Of a stretch of DNA of 38,211 nucleotides, positions 1 to 8,636 are shown piece by piece. The notes under the pieces were generated by a model that did no database searches, had not been told where the DNA came from, and worked only from the letters and a program-made list of their open reading frames with translations. The stretch comes from Nocardioidaceae bacterium (lineage in GTDB: Bacteria > Actinomycetota > Actinomycetes > Propionibacteriales > Nocardioidaceae), in the NCBI GenBank assembly GCA_025934895.1, contig JAICWH010000017.1, forward strand, positions 1 through 38,211, read 5' to 3'. A program made the translations under genes and the position numbers. Position 1 is the stretch's first letter. Each line of letters opens with the position of its first letter.

Positions 1-880
1 CGCGGCTCGGAACGGACACCAGCGCGTCGTTGAGGACGCCGACCAGCTTGGCCGCCCGGATGGGCTGCAGCCTGCCGTCGAGCACGGCGCGGTTCACGGT
101 CGCGCGGGCCATCACGACATAGGACTCCACGGTGTCGGGGGCGCCGGCGGCCATGTCCACGAGGTGGGCGCGCACGGTCTCCACGTCCCCACGGACGATG
201 GGACCGGTCAGGGCTGCGTCGCCGTAGGTGAGAGCGTTGTCGAGCGCCGCGGTCAGCAGTGGCCGGAGGGTGGCGGCCGGGTCGTCCGCGCCGGACGCCC
301 GGAGCAGGTCCATCGCCTGTGCGACCAGGGTGACCAGGTGGTTGGCCCCGTGGGCGAGGCCGGCGTGGTAGAGCGTCCGCCTGTCCTCGGCGACCCACAC
401 CAGGCGTCCACCAAGGTCGGCGACCAGGCTCTCGGCGAGGTCGCGGGTGCCCGGTCCGGCAGTGACCCCGAACACGCACCCGGTCAGTCGGGGGAGGTCG
501 AGGTCGGTGCCCGTGAAGGTCATCGCCGGGTGCATGGCCAGCACCCGAGCGCCGCGCCGGGCGGCCGGCTCGAGCACGGTGGTCCCGTGCTTGCCGGAGG
601 TGTGCACGACCGACTGCCCGGGACGGATCGCGCCGGCTGCGGCCAGCATCGTGACCACGTTGGCGAGCATGTCGTCGGGGACGGTCAGCAGGAGCACGTC
701 GCACCCGCGCGCGACCGATGTCGGCTTGTCCTGGTGGACCCCGGGAAGCAGCGTCTCGATCCTGGTCCGAGACGCGGCCGACTCCCCGGCTGCTCCGGTG
801 ATCTCGTGGCCGGCCGCGCGCAGCGCCGCCGCCACCACCGCGCCGACCCGACCGGCACCCACTACCCCGACACGCGCCAT
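1..880 (-). CDS. Rossmann-like / DUF2520 domain protein (panC-neighbour type), C-terminus cut by window edge
   Basis: Minus-strand frame open from ATG at 880 to the window start; translation begins MARVGVVGAGRVGAVVAAALRAAGHEITG (NAD(P)-binding GxGxxG) and contains VLAMHPAMTFTG and AGLAHGANHLVTLV, as in DUF2520 proteins. Not in the supplied ORF list because it runs off the edge. Confidence 0.85.
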   Translation of the reverse strand, partial: MARVGVVGAGRVGAVVAAALRAAGHEITGAAGESAASRTRIETLLPGVHQDKPTSVARGCDVLLLTVPDDMLANVVTMLAAAGAIRPGQSVVHTSGKHGTTVLEPAARRGARVLAMHPAMTFTGTDLDLPRLTGCVFGVTAGPGTRDLAESLVADLGGRLVWVAEDRRTLYHAGLAHGANHLVTLVAQAMDLLRASGADDPAATLRPLLTAALDNALTYGDAALTGPIVRGDVETVRAHLVDMAAGAPDTVESYVVMARATVNRAVLDGRLQPIRAAKLVGVLNDALVSVPSR

Positions 881-1066
881 CGTCCATCGCCTTTCGTTCC
901 AGTCCCGCAGCTCGGGTACCGGACGGTTTGCTGATGTCTGCAGTTGTCTGCGGGGCAAGCCTACGTGTCTGGTCATCCGGTCGTCACCCGGTGCCGCGGT
1001 GGCTCCGGTCACAGTCCGTGTCGTGCCTGCCGGTGCGGGCGGTCCGCCAGGTCGTACCCTGACCCG

Positions 1067-2050
1067 ATGACCAGCCTGACCTCGCTGGGGATGCCCGCTG
1101 TGCCGCCACCCACGTCCCGGCCGACGTGGAAGGCGGCCTGGGACTCGGCGTTGTACGGCGCCGAGGGGTTCTTCCGACGTGAGTCGCCCGCGGCGCACTT
1201 CCGGACCTCCGTGCACGCCTCCCCCCAATTCGCGCAGGCGCTGGTCCGGATGGCCCGCGGGGCCGGCCTGGACACCGTCGTGGACATCGGCGCCGGCCGC
1301 GGCGAGCTGCTGACCTCAATGCGCCGCCTTGACCCGGCGCTGGCCCTGCTCGGTGTCGAGGTGGCCGCCCGGCCGCCCGGCCTGGACCGCTCGATCGCCT
1401 GGACCACCGGCCTGCCGACGTCTGTCGAGGGCCTGGTGGTGGCGAACGTGTGGCTCGACAACATCCCCTGCCACGTCGTCGAGCTCGACGACGACGCGGT
1501 GCCGCGCGTCGTGCACGTCGATCCCGACACCGGCGAGGAGTCGGCCGGACAGCCGCTCGGCCATCCGTCGGTGCCCTCCTCGCTGCGCAGGTGGACCGAC
1601 CAGTGGTGGCCGCTCGAGGGGGGTGAGCCGGGGGCGCGAGCGGAGGTGGGCACCACCCGGGACGCCGCCTGGGCCGACGTCGTGGGCCGGGTGCAGCGGG
1701 GCATCGCGGTGGCGGTCGACTACGGCCACCTCCGCGAGGACCGTCCTCCGTTCGGCACGCTGGCGTCCTACCGGGGCGGCCGGCTCGTCGACGTGCTCCC
1801 CGACGGGTCGCGCGACGTCACGGCGCACGTCGCCGTCGACTCGGTGGCGGCCCGGGTCGGGGCCGTCGTACGACGGCAGCGCGAGGTCCTGCACGAGCTG
1901 GGCGTCGAGGCTGCGATGCCGGCGACCGTCCTGGCCAGCGAGGACCCGGCCGCCTACCTGGGTCGACTCTCGTCGGCAGCCGAGGCTGCCGAGCTCACCG
2001 CCGCGGGCGGACTCGGCGACTTCTGGTGGGTCGTCACGACCCGGAGCTGA
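1067..2050 (+). CDS. SAM-dependent methyltransferase, MidA/NDUFAF7 (DUF185, Methyltransf_28) family
   Basis: ORF 944-2050 trimmed to ATG 1067 (MTSLTSLGMPAV). Motifs ALYGAEGFFRRESPAAHFRTSVHASPQFAQAL, VVDIGAGRGELL, ANVWLDNIPCHVVEL, AVDYGHLREDRPPFGTLASYRGG and DVTAHVAVDSVAA match the family layout. Confidence 0.8.
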   Translation: MTSLTSLGMPAVPPPTSRPTWKAAWDSALYGAEGFFRRESPAAHFRTSVHASPQFAQALVRMARGAGLDTVVDIGAGRGELLTSMRRLDPALALLGVEVAARPPGLDRSIAWTTGLPTSVEGLVVANVWLDNIPCHVVELDDDAVPRVVHVDPDTGEESAGQPLGHPSVPSSLRRWTDQWWPLEGGEPGARAEVGTTRDAAWADVVGRVQRGIAVAVDYGHLREDRPPFGTLASYRGGRLVDVLPDGSRDVTAHVAVDSVAARVGAVVRRQREVLHELGVEAAMPATVLASEDPAAYLGRLSSAAEAAELTAAGGLGDFWWVVTTRS

Positions 2051-3435
2051 CCGGAGCTGACCGGAGTGGGCCCGCCGGACCGGTCCCGCGCCGCACGAGC
2101 CCGGCGGACGAGGGTGGCCTGCAGGTCCAGCAGAGCCCGGGCCTCCTGCGCGTCACGGTGGCGGGCGCGGACCTTGACCGGACCCGGCGGGCTGTCGACC
2201 AGCAGGTCCGCGAGCCCGAGCAGGCGTTGCAGTGGGCGCTGGTGGATGCGGAGCGACTGGACGCGCGCGTGCGGCACGATGTGCGTCCTGCGGGTCAGGA
2301 CACCGTCGCGGCCGACCAGGAGGTCCTGTCCCACGCCGAACGCGAGGTAACGCCACCGCAGCGGCGCCACCCACCGGGCCCGGTCGGGTGGCGAGCTGAG
2401 GTGGACCAACCGGGGGTCGGGTCCCCCGGCGTCGGTGAGCAGCGTGCGGGCCAGTGCGAGGACCACGGCGTGCGGCGCAACCGGCATCACCGTGGAGGCG
2501 GACGGCTTGCCGTTGTCCCCGTGCTCCATCCGGCCGGCGATGGAGACGTCCAGCCGGCTCCAGCCCAGGCGGCGCCACAGGAACGGCTCGGTGACCACGA
2601 CACCCTGCACCCGCGCCAGGTTGACCGTCTGGGCGTTCAGCTCGAACAGGCCGCGCCGCACCTGCAGCGCGGACGGTGCCCCGGCCCGGGACGAGGCGCT
2701 CACGGTGAAGTCGTAGTAGGCGGACAGCTTGCGGAACTGGGTGAGCGCGAACCCCACCACCACCGGCACCACCCCGGCGATCCCGCTGACCTGGCCGAAG
2801 ACCACGAAGACGACGCCCAGCACCAGGGCCGCCACCACGAACAGGACGGTCTCCGGCGCGAGGAGCAGGCTCACCAGCAGCATGCGCAGGTCCAGCTTCG
2901 CGATCGTCGGCTCGGCCGCTGCTGTGGGCGCAGGCACGGGCGGCGGCCCCGCACCGTCCGAGTCCTGCTCCTCCCGGACGGCGTCGCGCCGGGACAGCAG
3001 CGTCTCGCGCAGGGCCTGGGCGTGCTTGAGCGGGAGGAACGCCAGCGAGCCCTCGTGCGGGCCGCCGCCCGCGACGTCCAACCGCAGCTCCGCGAGACCG
3101 AAGAGCCGTGCGACGAAGGGCTGCACGATGTCGATGCCTTGGATCCGGTCGACCCGGATCCGGCGGGACTGCCGGGAGACGACACCGGTGTCCACCCGCA
3201 GCTCGTCGGACTCGATCCAGTACTTCGTGCGCAGCCAGGACGTGAACCCGTACGCGCCTCCGGCGACCAGGATGACCAGGAACACCCAGGCGAGCGGACC
3301 CAGCCGACCACGCAGCAGGTCGTCCCAGGTGGAGGCGAAGACCGCGACGAGCAGGATCGCACTCCGCACCAGCGGGGTGAGCGGTGAGAGCCGCCGGTAG
3401 GGGTGCCGGACCGGCGGCTCGGGTGCCGAGCTCAC
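1954..3435 (-). CDS. PH domain-containing membrane protein (YdbT/DUF304-like)
   Basis: ORF 1954-3990 trimmed to GTG at 3435 (VSSAPEPPVRHPYRRLSPLTPLVRSAILL), which overlaps the stop of the upstream PH gene as GTGA; repeated bPH modules (WIESDELRVDTGVVSRQSRRIRVDRIQGIDIVQP) and TM segments. Confidence 0.8.
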   Translation of the reverse strand: MSSAPEPPVRHPYRRLSPLTPLVRSAILLVAVFASTWDDLLRGRLGPLAWVFLVILVAGGAYGFTSWLRTKYWIESDELRVDTGVVSRQSRRIRVDRIQGIDIVQPFVARLFGLAELRLDVAGGGPHEGSLAFLPLKHAQALRETLLSRRDAVREEQDSDGAGPPPVPAPTAAAEPTIAKLDLRMLLVSLLLAPETVLFVVAALVLGVVFVVFGQVSGIAGVVPVVVGFALTQFRKLSAYYDFTVSASSRAGAPSALQVRRGLFELNAQTVNLARVQGVVVTEPFLWRRLGWSRLDVSIAGRMEHGDNGKPSASTVMPVAPHAVVLALARTLLTDAGGPDPRLVHLSSPPDRARWVAPLRWRYLAFGVGQDLLVGRDGVLTRRTHIVPHARVQSLRIHQRPLQRLLGLADLLVDSPPGPVKVRARHRDAQEARALLDLQATLVRRARAARDRSGGPTPVSSGQLRVVTTHQKSPSPPAAVSSAASAADESRPR

Positions 3436-3923
3436 AGCCCTGCTGCCTGGGCCTGACCCAGTGATGTCAGCCGGTCCCGCAGCCGGGCCGCCTCGGCCGC
3501 CGGCAGGCCCGGGATCCGAGCGCTGGTGCCGGGGCTCGCGGTGTGCAGGTGGACGCTGGCCACCTTGAACGCCTGCTCCAACGGGCCCGCGTGCACGTCG
3601 ACGTACTGCATGCGTCCGTAGGGCACCACGACCAGCGTGCGGAAGAGGGCACCGTGCTTGATGTAGAGGTCCTCGTCCCGCTCCGCATATCCCCACCAGC
3701 GCGCGTTGCGGCCGATCACCCACCAGCCGAAGGCCGTCAGCACCAGCGTCAGGACCAGGACCGTCGTCCAGGACCACCCGGGCAGGGAGAGCAGGAGCCC
3801 GACCACCACCGTTGCACAGACGACGAGCATCGCGACGCCGACCAGCACCGTACGGCGCAGCCGGGCCAGTGCCGGCGCGACGGGCTGCCAGTCGTTGTCC
3901 GGTGGCGCGAAGAGATCGTCCAC
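3432..3923 (-). CDS. PH domain-containing protein (YdbS-like)
   Basis: 163 aa, two TM segments followed by DEDLYIKHGALFRTLVVVPYGRMQYVDVHAGPLEQAFKVASVHLHTASPGTSARIPGL. Confidence 0.85.
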   Translation of the reverse strand: MDDLFAPPDNDWQPVAPALARLRRTVLVGVAMLVVCATVVVGLLLSLPGWSWTTVLVLTLVLTAFGWWVIGRNARWWGYAERDEDLYIKHGALFRTLVVVPYGRMQYVDVHAGPLEQAFKVASVHLHTASPGTSARIPGLPAAEAARLRDRLTSLGQAQAAGL

Positions 3924-3955
3924 ACCTTGAGGCTACGCGCGACCGACGCAGGGGC

Positions 3956-6808
3956 TCAGGACCTCGACCGCCTGAGCCTGGCGAGCTCATCCAGCACGTC
4001 GACGTACCGCCGTGCCTCCGTGGGGATGTCGACGCCGGGTGCAGCCGGTGCCGGGGCCGACTCGCGCTCGGACAGGAGACGCTGCACCTCCTCGACGAAC
4101 TTCTCCCGCGTCGAGATCACCAGCAGGTCGTGCGGGACGCCCACGCCGGGCACGTCCGTCACGATGGCGGGCAGGCCGAGAGCGGCATACATCATCAGCT
4201 TGAGGGGGTTCATGTAGGCGGCGACGTCGTCGGCGACGTGCGGAACGACGGCGACGTCCGCCTCGGCGAGCACGCGCAGGCTGTCGCTCTCGCTCAACGG
4301 ACCGAGGTAGGAGACGTTGGGCAGCGCCATGAGGGTCTCCAGCTCGGCACCGGCACGGGCCGCACCTCCGACGAGGACCAGCTCCGCGTCCGGGATGTGG
4401 GTGACCAGCTCGATGAGCAGCTGCCAATCCATGCGGTCGTTCATGTTGCCGGTGTAGACCATGGTGGGGCGGTGGCGCGGAGACGACGACTCGGCCGCAC
4501 TGCCGGGGCGCCGCGGACCAGGCCAGGAGCCACAGCCGGTCGGAGGCAGGTACCAGTTGGGCACGACGGTGAGGCGAGGGTCGCCAGGCTCCAGCATCCG
4601 CTCGTCGGTGAAGAATCCGAGATTGGCCGGAGAGTTGAACACCACCCGGTCGGCGCCGCGCAGCAGCACGCTGTACTGCCACGCGAACGCCTGCCGACGC
4701 TCCCGGCTGCTGGTCCAGAGGAACTGGTTGTCGACCATGTCGACGACGGTCCGGTAGGGGTTCAGCACGTGTGCGAAGTCCACCAGGCGACCGATCACCG
4801 GGAACAGCACGATGCTCGTGTTGCTCGGCAGCATGGCGTTGCGCACCAGGAACTGCTGGACGGATTCGGCGGCGGGGACGTCGGCGTCCAGCTCGACCTG
4901 CCGGTAGCTCACTCCGTCCGCGTCGACGAAGCCACCGGCCTTGCGGGCGGCCAACGAGAGGATGCTCGCCGAGTCCGACAGGTAGTCCCCGGCCAGCAGG
5001 GCATGGCGGCTCCTGTCGTCCGCGTCGAGGAACTCCAGCACCACCACGTCGGACTCAGGGTTCAGACGCTTGTAGACGCGAGCCACCTGGTCCACCCGGC
5101 GGCCGTACAGACCGGCGTCGTTCTGCTTCCACACCAGCAGCAGGACATCGCGCTCGACCCTGTTGCTCGCTTCGGGGAAGTCGTCCCTCAGCAGTCCCAG
5201 GACCTGACCTGCGCGGGGGGCGGCCTCCGCGTCCGCCAAGGCGTCCCCGAAGGACCCCGATGCGCCGGCCGGCGTGAACGGCGCAGGCAGGGTGATGGTC
5301 TCGGTCGAGGCCAGGGCGTCGCACAGCTGCTGGTCGAAGTTGCTCTCGTTGAACAGGTAGACCCCTGGCACATCGGCCAGGTCGTCCACGCTCGGACCCT
5401 CCGGCACGAGAACCGGCTTCCCCGCCGCGAGGCCGTCCGCGATCTTGGCCGAGATCTGGTACCGGGTGATGGGGGCGTCGGTGTGGCTGTCGGACGGGAA
5501 GCCGGTGAGGATGCAGTCCATCGTGGACAGCCGTTGCGGCAGCGCGTCCATGGGAACCATCCCGCCGACGACGACGCCGCTGCTCCTGAGCTCCTCCTTG
5601 AGCTCCGGAGGGGCGATGTCCCCGAGGACGTAGAACCTGATGGTGCGGTTGTGCACCCAGTTGGCCATGTTGACCGCCTTGGCGACCGCGAGCACGTCCT
5701 TGTGGGGCCGGACAGTCCCGACGAAGACGAGTCGTGCCTCGTCCCGGGGCCTCCGTGCCGCGCGTTCCCCGGCTGCGCGGTCCCCCGGTGCACGCACGTG
5801 TCGCACGATGTGCCCACCGAAGTCATCCTGGAGCGACCTGCTCGCGACGGTGCGACCAGGCACCTGCGCCGACAGTGCACGCACACGCCCCAGTCCGGGA
5901 AGACCGTAGACCTTGCGCCGGGAGCCGAGCGACATCGAGAAGTGCTCCTCGTTGTCGTCGAGGTCCAGGACCAGTCGCGCACCCGGGCCGGCGATCTGCG
6001 CTGCCAGCACGAACGTGGGAAGACGTGGTTTGCACAGCCACACGGTCCGGAAGGACAGCCCCATGTCGTGCATGAGCCGGTGGTAGTCGTCTCGCTGCTT
6101 CCACGGGATCTGGACGAGCTCGACCCCGGTGCCCGTCAAGGGTGGCCACAGCCCGGGGCCGAACTCGTCGAAGTGGTAGCAGAACAGCACCGCCGGCCCC
6201 CGTGTGCGCGCCACGTCATAGAGCACCTTGGCGCGACCCACCGGGTTGTGGGAGCCGTCCCAGCAGGTGACGGCCACGCAGGCGCGGTCCTTCGACAGCT
6301 CGGCCGCTCGCTCCAGCTGGAGCATCGGGTGCAGCCTCATCGAGCCCACGGCCAGTGTCGTCTGGTCGAGCAGCTCCAGAGCCCGACCTGTGAAGGCGAA
6401 GAGCTCGAGCTTCGCACCCGCCCGCGCTCCGTCCAGCTCGAACCTGAAGCCGGTGGCCTGGTCCATCTGGAGCGCACGTTTGAGGTCGGCACGCGCCAGC
6501 GGCCACTTCAGCAGCCTGGCGGGTCTGCCGTCCACGAGGAGCACCGGAGTCACGTGGTCACGCGGTGAGAACATCCAGCCTCGGACCCGGCCGCCGTGGG
6601 AGGTCTCGATGCGTCCCCAGACCCCGGCCGGCGAGGGTCGCACGTCGCTGCGCCAGGCGGGTCGCCGGGGGAGTGCACCTCGGTGCGGACGGGGCCCGGC
6701 CTGCTCCACAGCGAGCCGCCGTTGTGCAGGCTCCTCCGCCACGAGGTCCCGCGCGCGCGACGCGGCCGCACGTGCCAACCGCCGGAGCAGCTGCTTGGTG
6801 CGGGGCAA
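3956..6808 (-). CDS. Large bimodular GT4/GT1-type glycosyltransferase with N-terminal beta-rich domain
   Basis: 950 aa, TTG start. N-terminal GRIETSHGGRVRGWMFSP...GFRFEL motif. First GT module around PITRYQISAKIADGLAAGKPVLVPEGPSVDDLADVPGVYLF; second around PTMVYTGNMNDRMDWQLLIELV...MNPLKLMMYAALGLPAIVTDVPGV. Confidence 0.8.
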   Translation of the reverse strand: MPRTKQLLRRLARAAASRARDLVAEEPAQRRLAVEQAGPRPHRGALPRRPAWRSDVRPSPAGVWGRIETSHGGRVRGWMFSPRDHVTPVLLVDGRPARLLKWPLARADLKRALQMDQATGFRFELDGARAGAKLELFAFTGRALELLDQTTLAVGSMRLHPMLQLERAAELSKDRACVAVTCWDGSHNPVGRAKVLYDVARTRGPAVLFCYHFDEFGPGLWPPLTGTGVELVQIPWKQRDDYHRLMHDMGLSFRTVWLCKPRLPTFVLAAQIAGPGARLVLDLDDNEEHFSMSLGSRRKVYGLPGLGRVRALSAQVPGRTVASRSLQDDFGGHIVRHVRAPGDRAAGERAARRPRDEARLVFVGTVRPHKDVLAVAKAVNMANWVHNRTIRFYVLGDIAPPELKEELRSSGVVVGGMVPMDALPQRLSTMDCILTGFPSDSHTDAPITRYQISAKIADGLAAGKPVLVPEGPSVDDLADVPGVYLFNESNFDQQLCDALASTETITLPAPFTPAGASGSFGDALADAEAAPRAGQVLGLLRDDFPEASNRVERDVLLLVWKQNDAGLYGRRVDQVARVYKRLNPESDVVVLEFLDADDRSRHALLAGDYLSDSASILSLAARKAGGFVDADGVSYRQVELDADVPAAESVQQFLVRNAMLPSNTSIVLFPVIGRLVDFAHVLNPYRTVVDMVDNQFLWTSSRERRQAFAWQYSVLLRGADRVVFNSPANLGFFTDERMLEPGDPRLTVVPNWYLPPTGCGSWPGPRRPGSAAESSSPRHRPTMVYTGNMNDRMDWQLLIELVTHIPDAELVLVGGAARAGAELETLMALPNVSYLGPLSESDSLRVLAEADVAVVPHVADDVAAYMNPLKLMMYAALGLPAIVTDVPGVGVPHDLLVISTREKFVEEVQRLLSERESAPAPAAPGVDIPTEARRYVDVLDELARLRRSRS

Positions 6809-6833
6809 TGGAGATCGTCCCTTTCGTTGGGTT

Positions 6834-6907
6834 CCTGTCGAGGGCCGGAGGGCGGGAAGTTGAACAAGCTCCGCTTCTCGAGGCCGGCCAGGAGCGACCT
6901 CGACAGG
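6834..6907 (-). other. Candidate structured 5' leader: perfect 10-bp inverted repeat cctgtcgagg / cctcgacagg
   Basis: Arms at 6834-6843 and 6898-6907, 54-nt spacer, directly upstream of the 3956-6808 GT; possible minus-strand -10 TAGGAT (plus ATCCTA) at 6945-6950. Confidence 0.35.
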
Positions 6908-7006
6908 TGACCTCCTGGACCGTGACGGCGGGGCACCTGAAGGAATCCTAAGAGGAACGTCCCTGCGCAGTCACTGCCGACACGGCCCCCAAGCCCGGTG
7001 CCGACG

Positions 7007-8629
7007 CTAGGGAGCCGGTGGATGTCTACTCGGCCGGGGGTTCCCGCGGCACAGTGAGGTCGGGTGCAGGTGCGACGCCGGGCGGACGAGCACGGTCACC
7101 GGCGCTCCCGTTGCGGCGATCGCGCTGGGCTTCGACGCCCGGTAGGTCCGAGCCGTCGAACGGCCGGTGCCCATCACCACGAAGACCCGGACTCCGCCGA
7201 CGAAGACGACGGACGAACGAGTGCTGATCCGTACCCGGCGTTCCCGGGAAAGCGCGACGCAGTGTGGGTCCTGGGCGGCGTGTGCGAGCGTGGCGTTCGG
7301 CGGCAGCGTCAGGCGGGCCGCCGCTTCGGCCGCGAGCCCGGGCGACCGGGGCGGCTGAGGAATCCGCGCCGAGGTCGCGGCCTCACGCAGCCATCCGACG
7401 GTGATGGCGGAGTATCCGGTGATGCCGGCGAAGGGCGGGTAACCGTCCGGGGCGTCGTCGAGGGCCGGTGAATGGGCGACGGCCAGGACCAGGGCGGGTG
7501 GTGCCAGGTCGTTGCTACGCACCTCGATGGCCGACACGTTGCCGGGCACCCCCGCCAGCAGCAGGGCGAACGCGGGCACAGCGGCCAGGGGCCAGCGGCG
7601 AACCACCCGGTCGAACCCGAGAGCGATCACCGGCATGACGAGCGCCACGCCGACGTACGCGTACCGGCTGCGGGTGGAGAAGCTCACGCCCAGCTCCTCG
7701 GCCCGGCTCAGACCCGTGAGCGCGTAGAAGGTCACCGCGCCCACGACCAGAGCCAACGGGACGGCCAGACGTCGCCGCAGGCTCTCCAGGGAGCGGCGCT
7801 GCTGCCACGCCAGCATCCCGATGCCGAGCGCGGTCACGGCCAGCAGGCCGCCCGTGACCAGGGGTGACTGCCCCAGTCGACCCATCGAGTAGCCGAGGCC
7901 GGTGGCGGTGAAACGGGCGACCAGACCCAGGTCGCTGCCGAACCGCTGGGCGCCGGTGGCGAAGGTGGCCCACCACGCCAGGTAGACCACTCCTGGAGGG
8001 ACCGAGCACCACGCCGCAGCGCGCCAGCCCCGACCAGCTAGCACGGCGAGCCCGACCACCCCGGCCATGATCAGCCCGATGCCGGAGAACATGAGGGAGC
8101 CGATCCCGCAGGCCAGGCCGGCCACCCGCCGCCGGGGTGACGGCGCGGGATGGTCGACCAACAGCAGATGGGCCAGACCGAGGGCCAGGGCTCCGGAGAA
8201 GCTGAGCTCGAATGCCCACACGACGGCCTCGGCGCCGCTGCCGTAGAGGAGGAACACGCCTGCGGCGGCAGTGGCCAGCCACGGCCCCACCCCGAGGCGC
8301 CGCCGCATCACGGCTCGCAACAGCACCGCCACCACCAGGTGCAGGCCGATGGACAGCGCCTGGTACGGCTGGTAGCTCTGTGCCCCGACAGTGTTCCAGA
8401 GCAGCCGGTAGACGATCACCGGGATCGTCGACCAGTGCTCGTTGTGGGGATCGAGCAACCCCTGCACGCTGTCCCCGTCCCGAGTCGAGAAGAACACCCA
8501 CTCGTCCTGGAAGAACCACTGGGACCGGCCCTTGACCGAGTAGAGCGCCGCGGCCAGCGGGAGCAGGGCGAGGAAAACCAGGCCGGCGGCGGACGGTGCC
8601 GCCGCACGCGACCGGCCGGGCAGCATCAT
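7007..8629 (-). CDS. Polytopic membrane protein, GT-C-like glycosyltransferase (function uncertain)
   Basis: Start at MLPGRSRAAAPSAAGLVFLALLPLAAALYS, 8 bp after the upstream GT stop; many hydrophobic segments; early FFQDEWVFF motif typical of membrane mannosyl/glucosyltransferase-like proteins. Confidence 0.65.
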   Translation of the reverse strand: MMLPGRSRAAAPSAAGLVFLALLPLAAALYSVKGRSQWFFQDEWVFFSTRDGDSVQGLLDPHNEHWSTIPVIVYRLLWNTVGAQSYQPYQALSIGLHLVVAVLLRAVMRRRLGVGPWLATAAAGVFLLYGSGAEAVVWAFELSFSGALALGLAHLLLVDHPAPSPRRRVAGLACGIGSLMFSGIGLIMAGVVGLAVLAGRGWRAAAWCSVPPGVVYLAWWATFATGAQRFGSDLGLVARFTATGLGYSMGRLGQSPLVTGGLLAVTALGIGMLAWQQRRSLESLRRRLAVPLALVVGAVTFYALTGLSRAEELGVSFSTRSRYAYVGVALVMPVIALGFDRVVRRWPLAAVPAFALLLAGVPGNVSAIEVRSNDLAPPALVLAVAHSPALDDAPDGYPPFAGITGYSAITVGWLREAATSARIPQPPRSPGLAAEAAARLTLPPNATLAHAAQDPHCVALSRERRVRISTRSSVVFVGGVRVFVVMGTGRSTARTYRASKPSAIAATGAPVTVLVRPASHLHPTSLCRGNPRPSRHPPAP

Positions 8630-8636
8630 GAGGCGG

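Noticed and set aside
3436-3990. N-terminal extension of ORF 1954-3990 as a single 678-aa protein
   Set aside because: The extension is out-of-frame translation of the upstream PH gene (3432-3923); GTG 3435 with GTGA coupling is the better start.
3812-6568. 918-aa plus-strand ORF opposite the 950-aa GT
   Set aside because: Shadow ORF with no domain signal; the opposite strand carries recognisable GT motifs.
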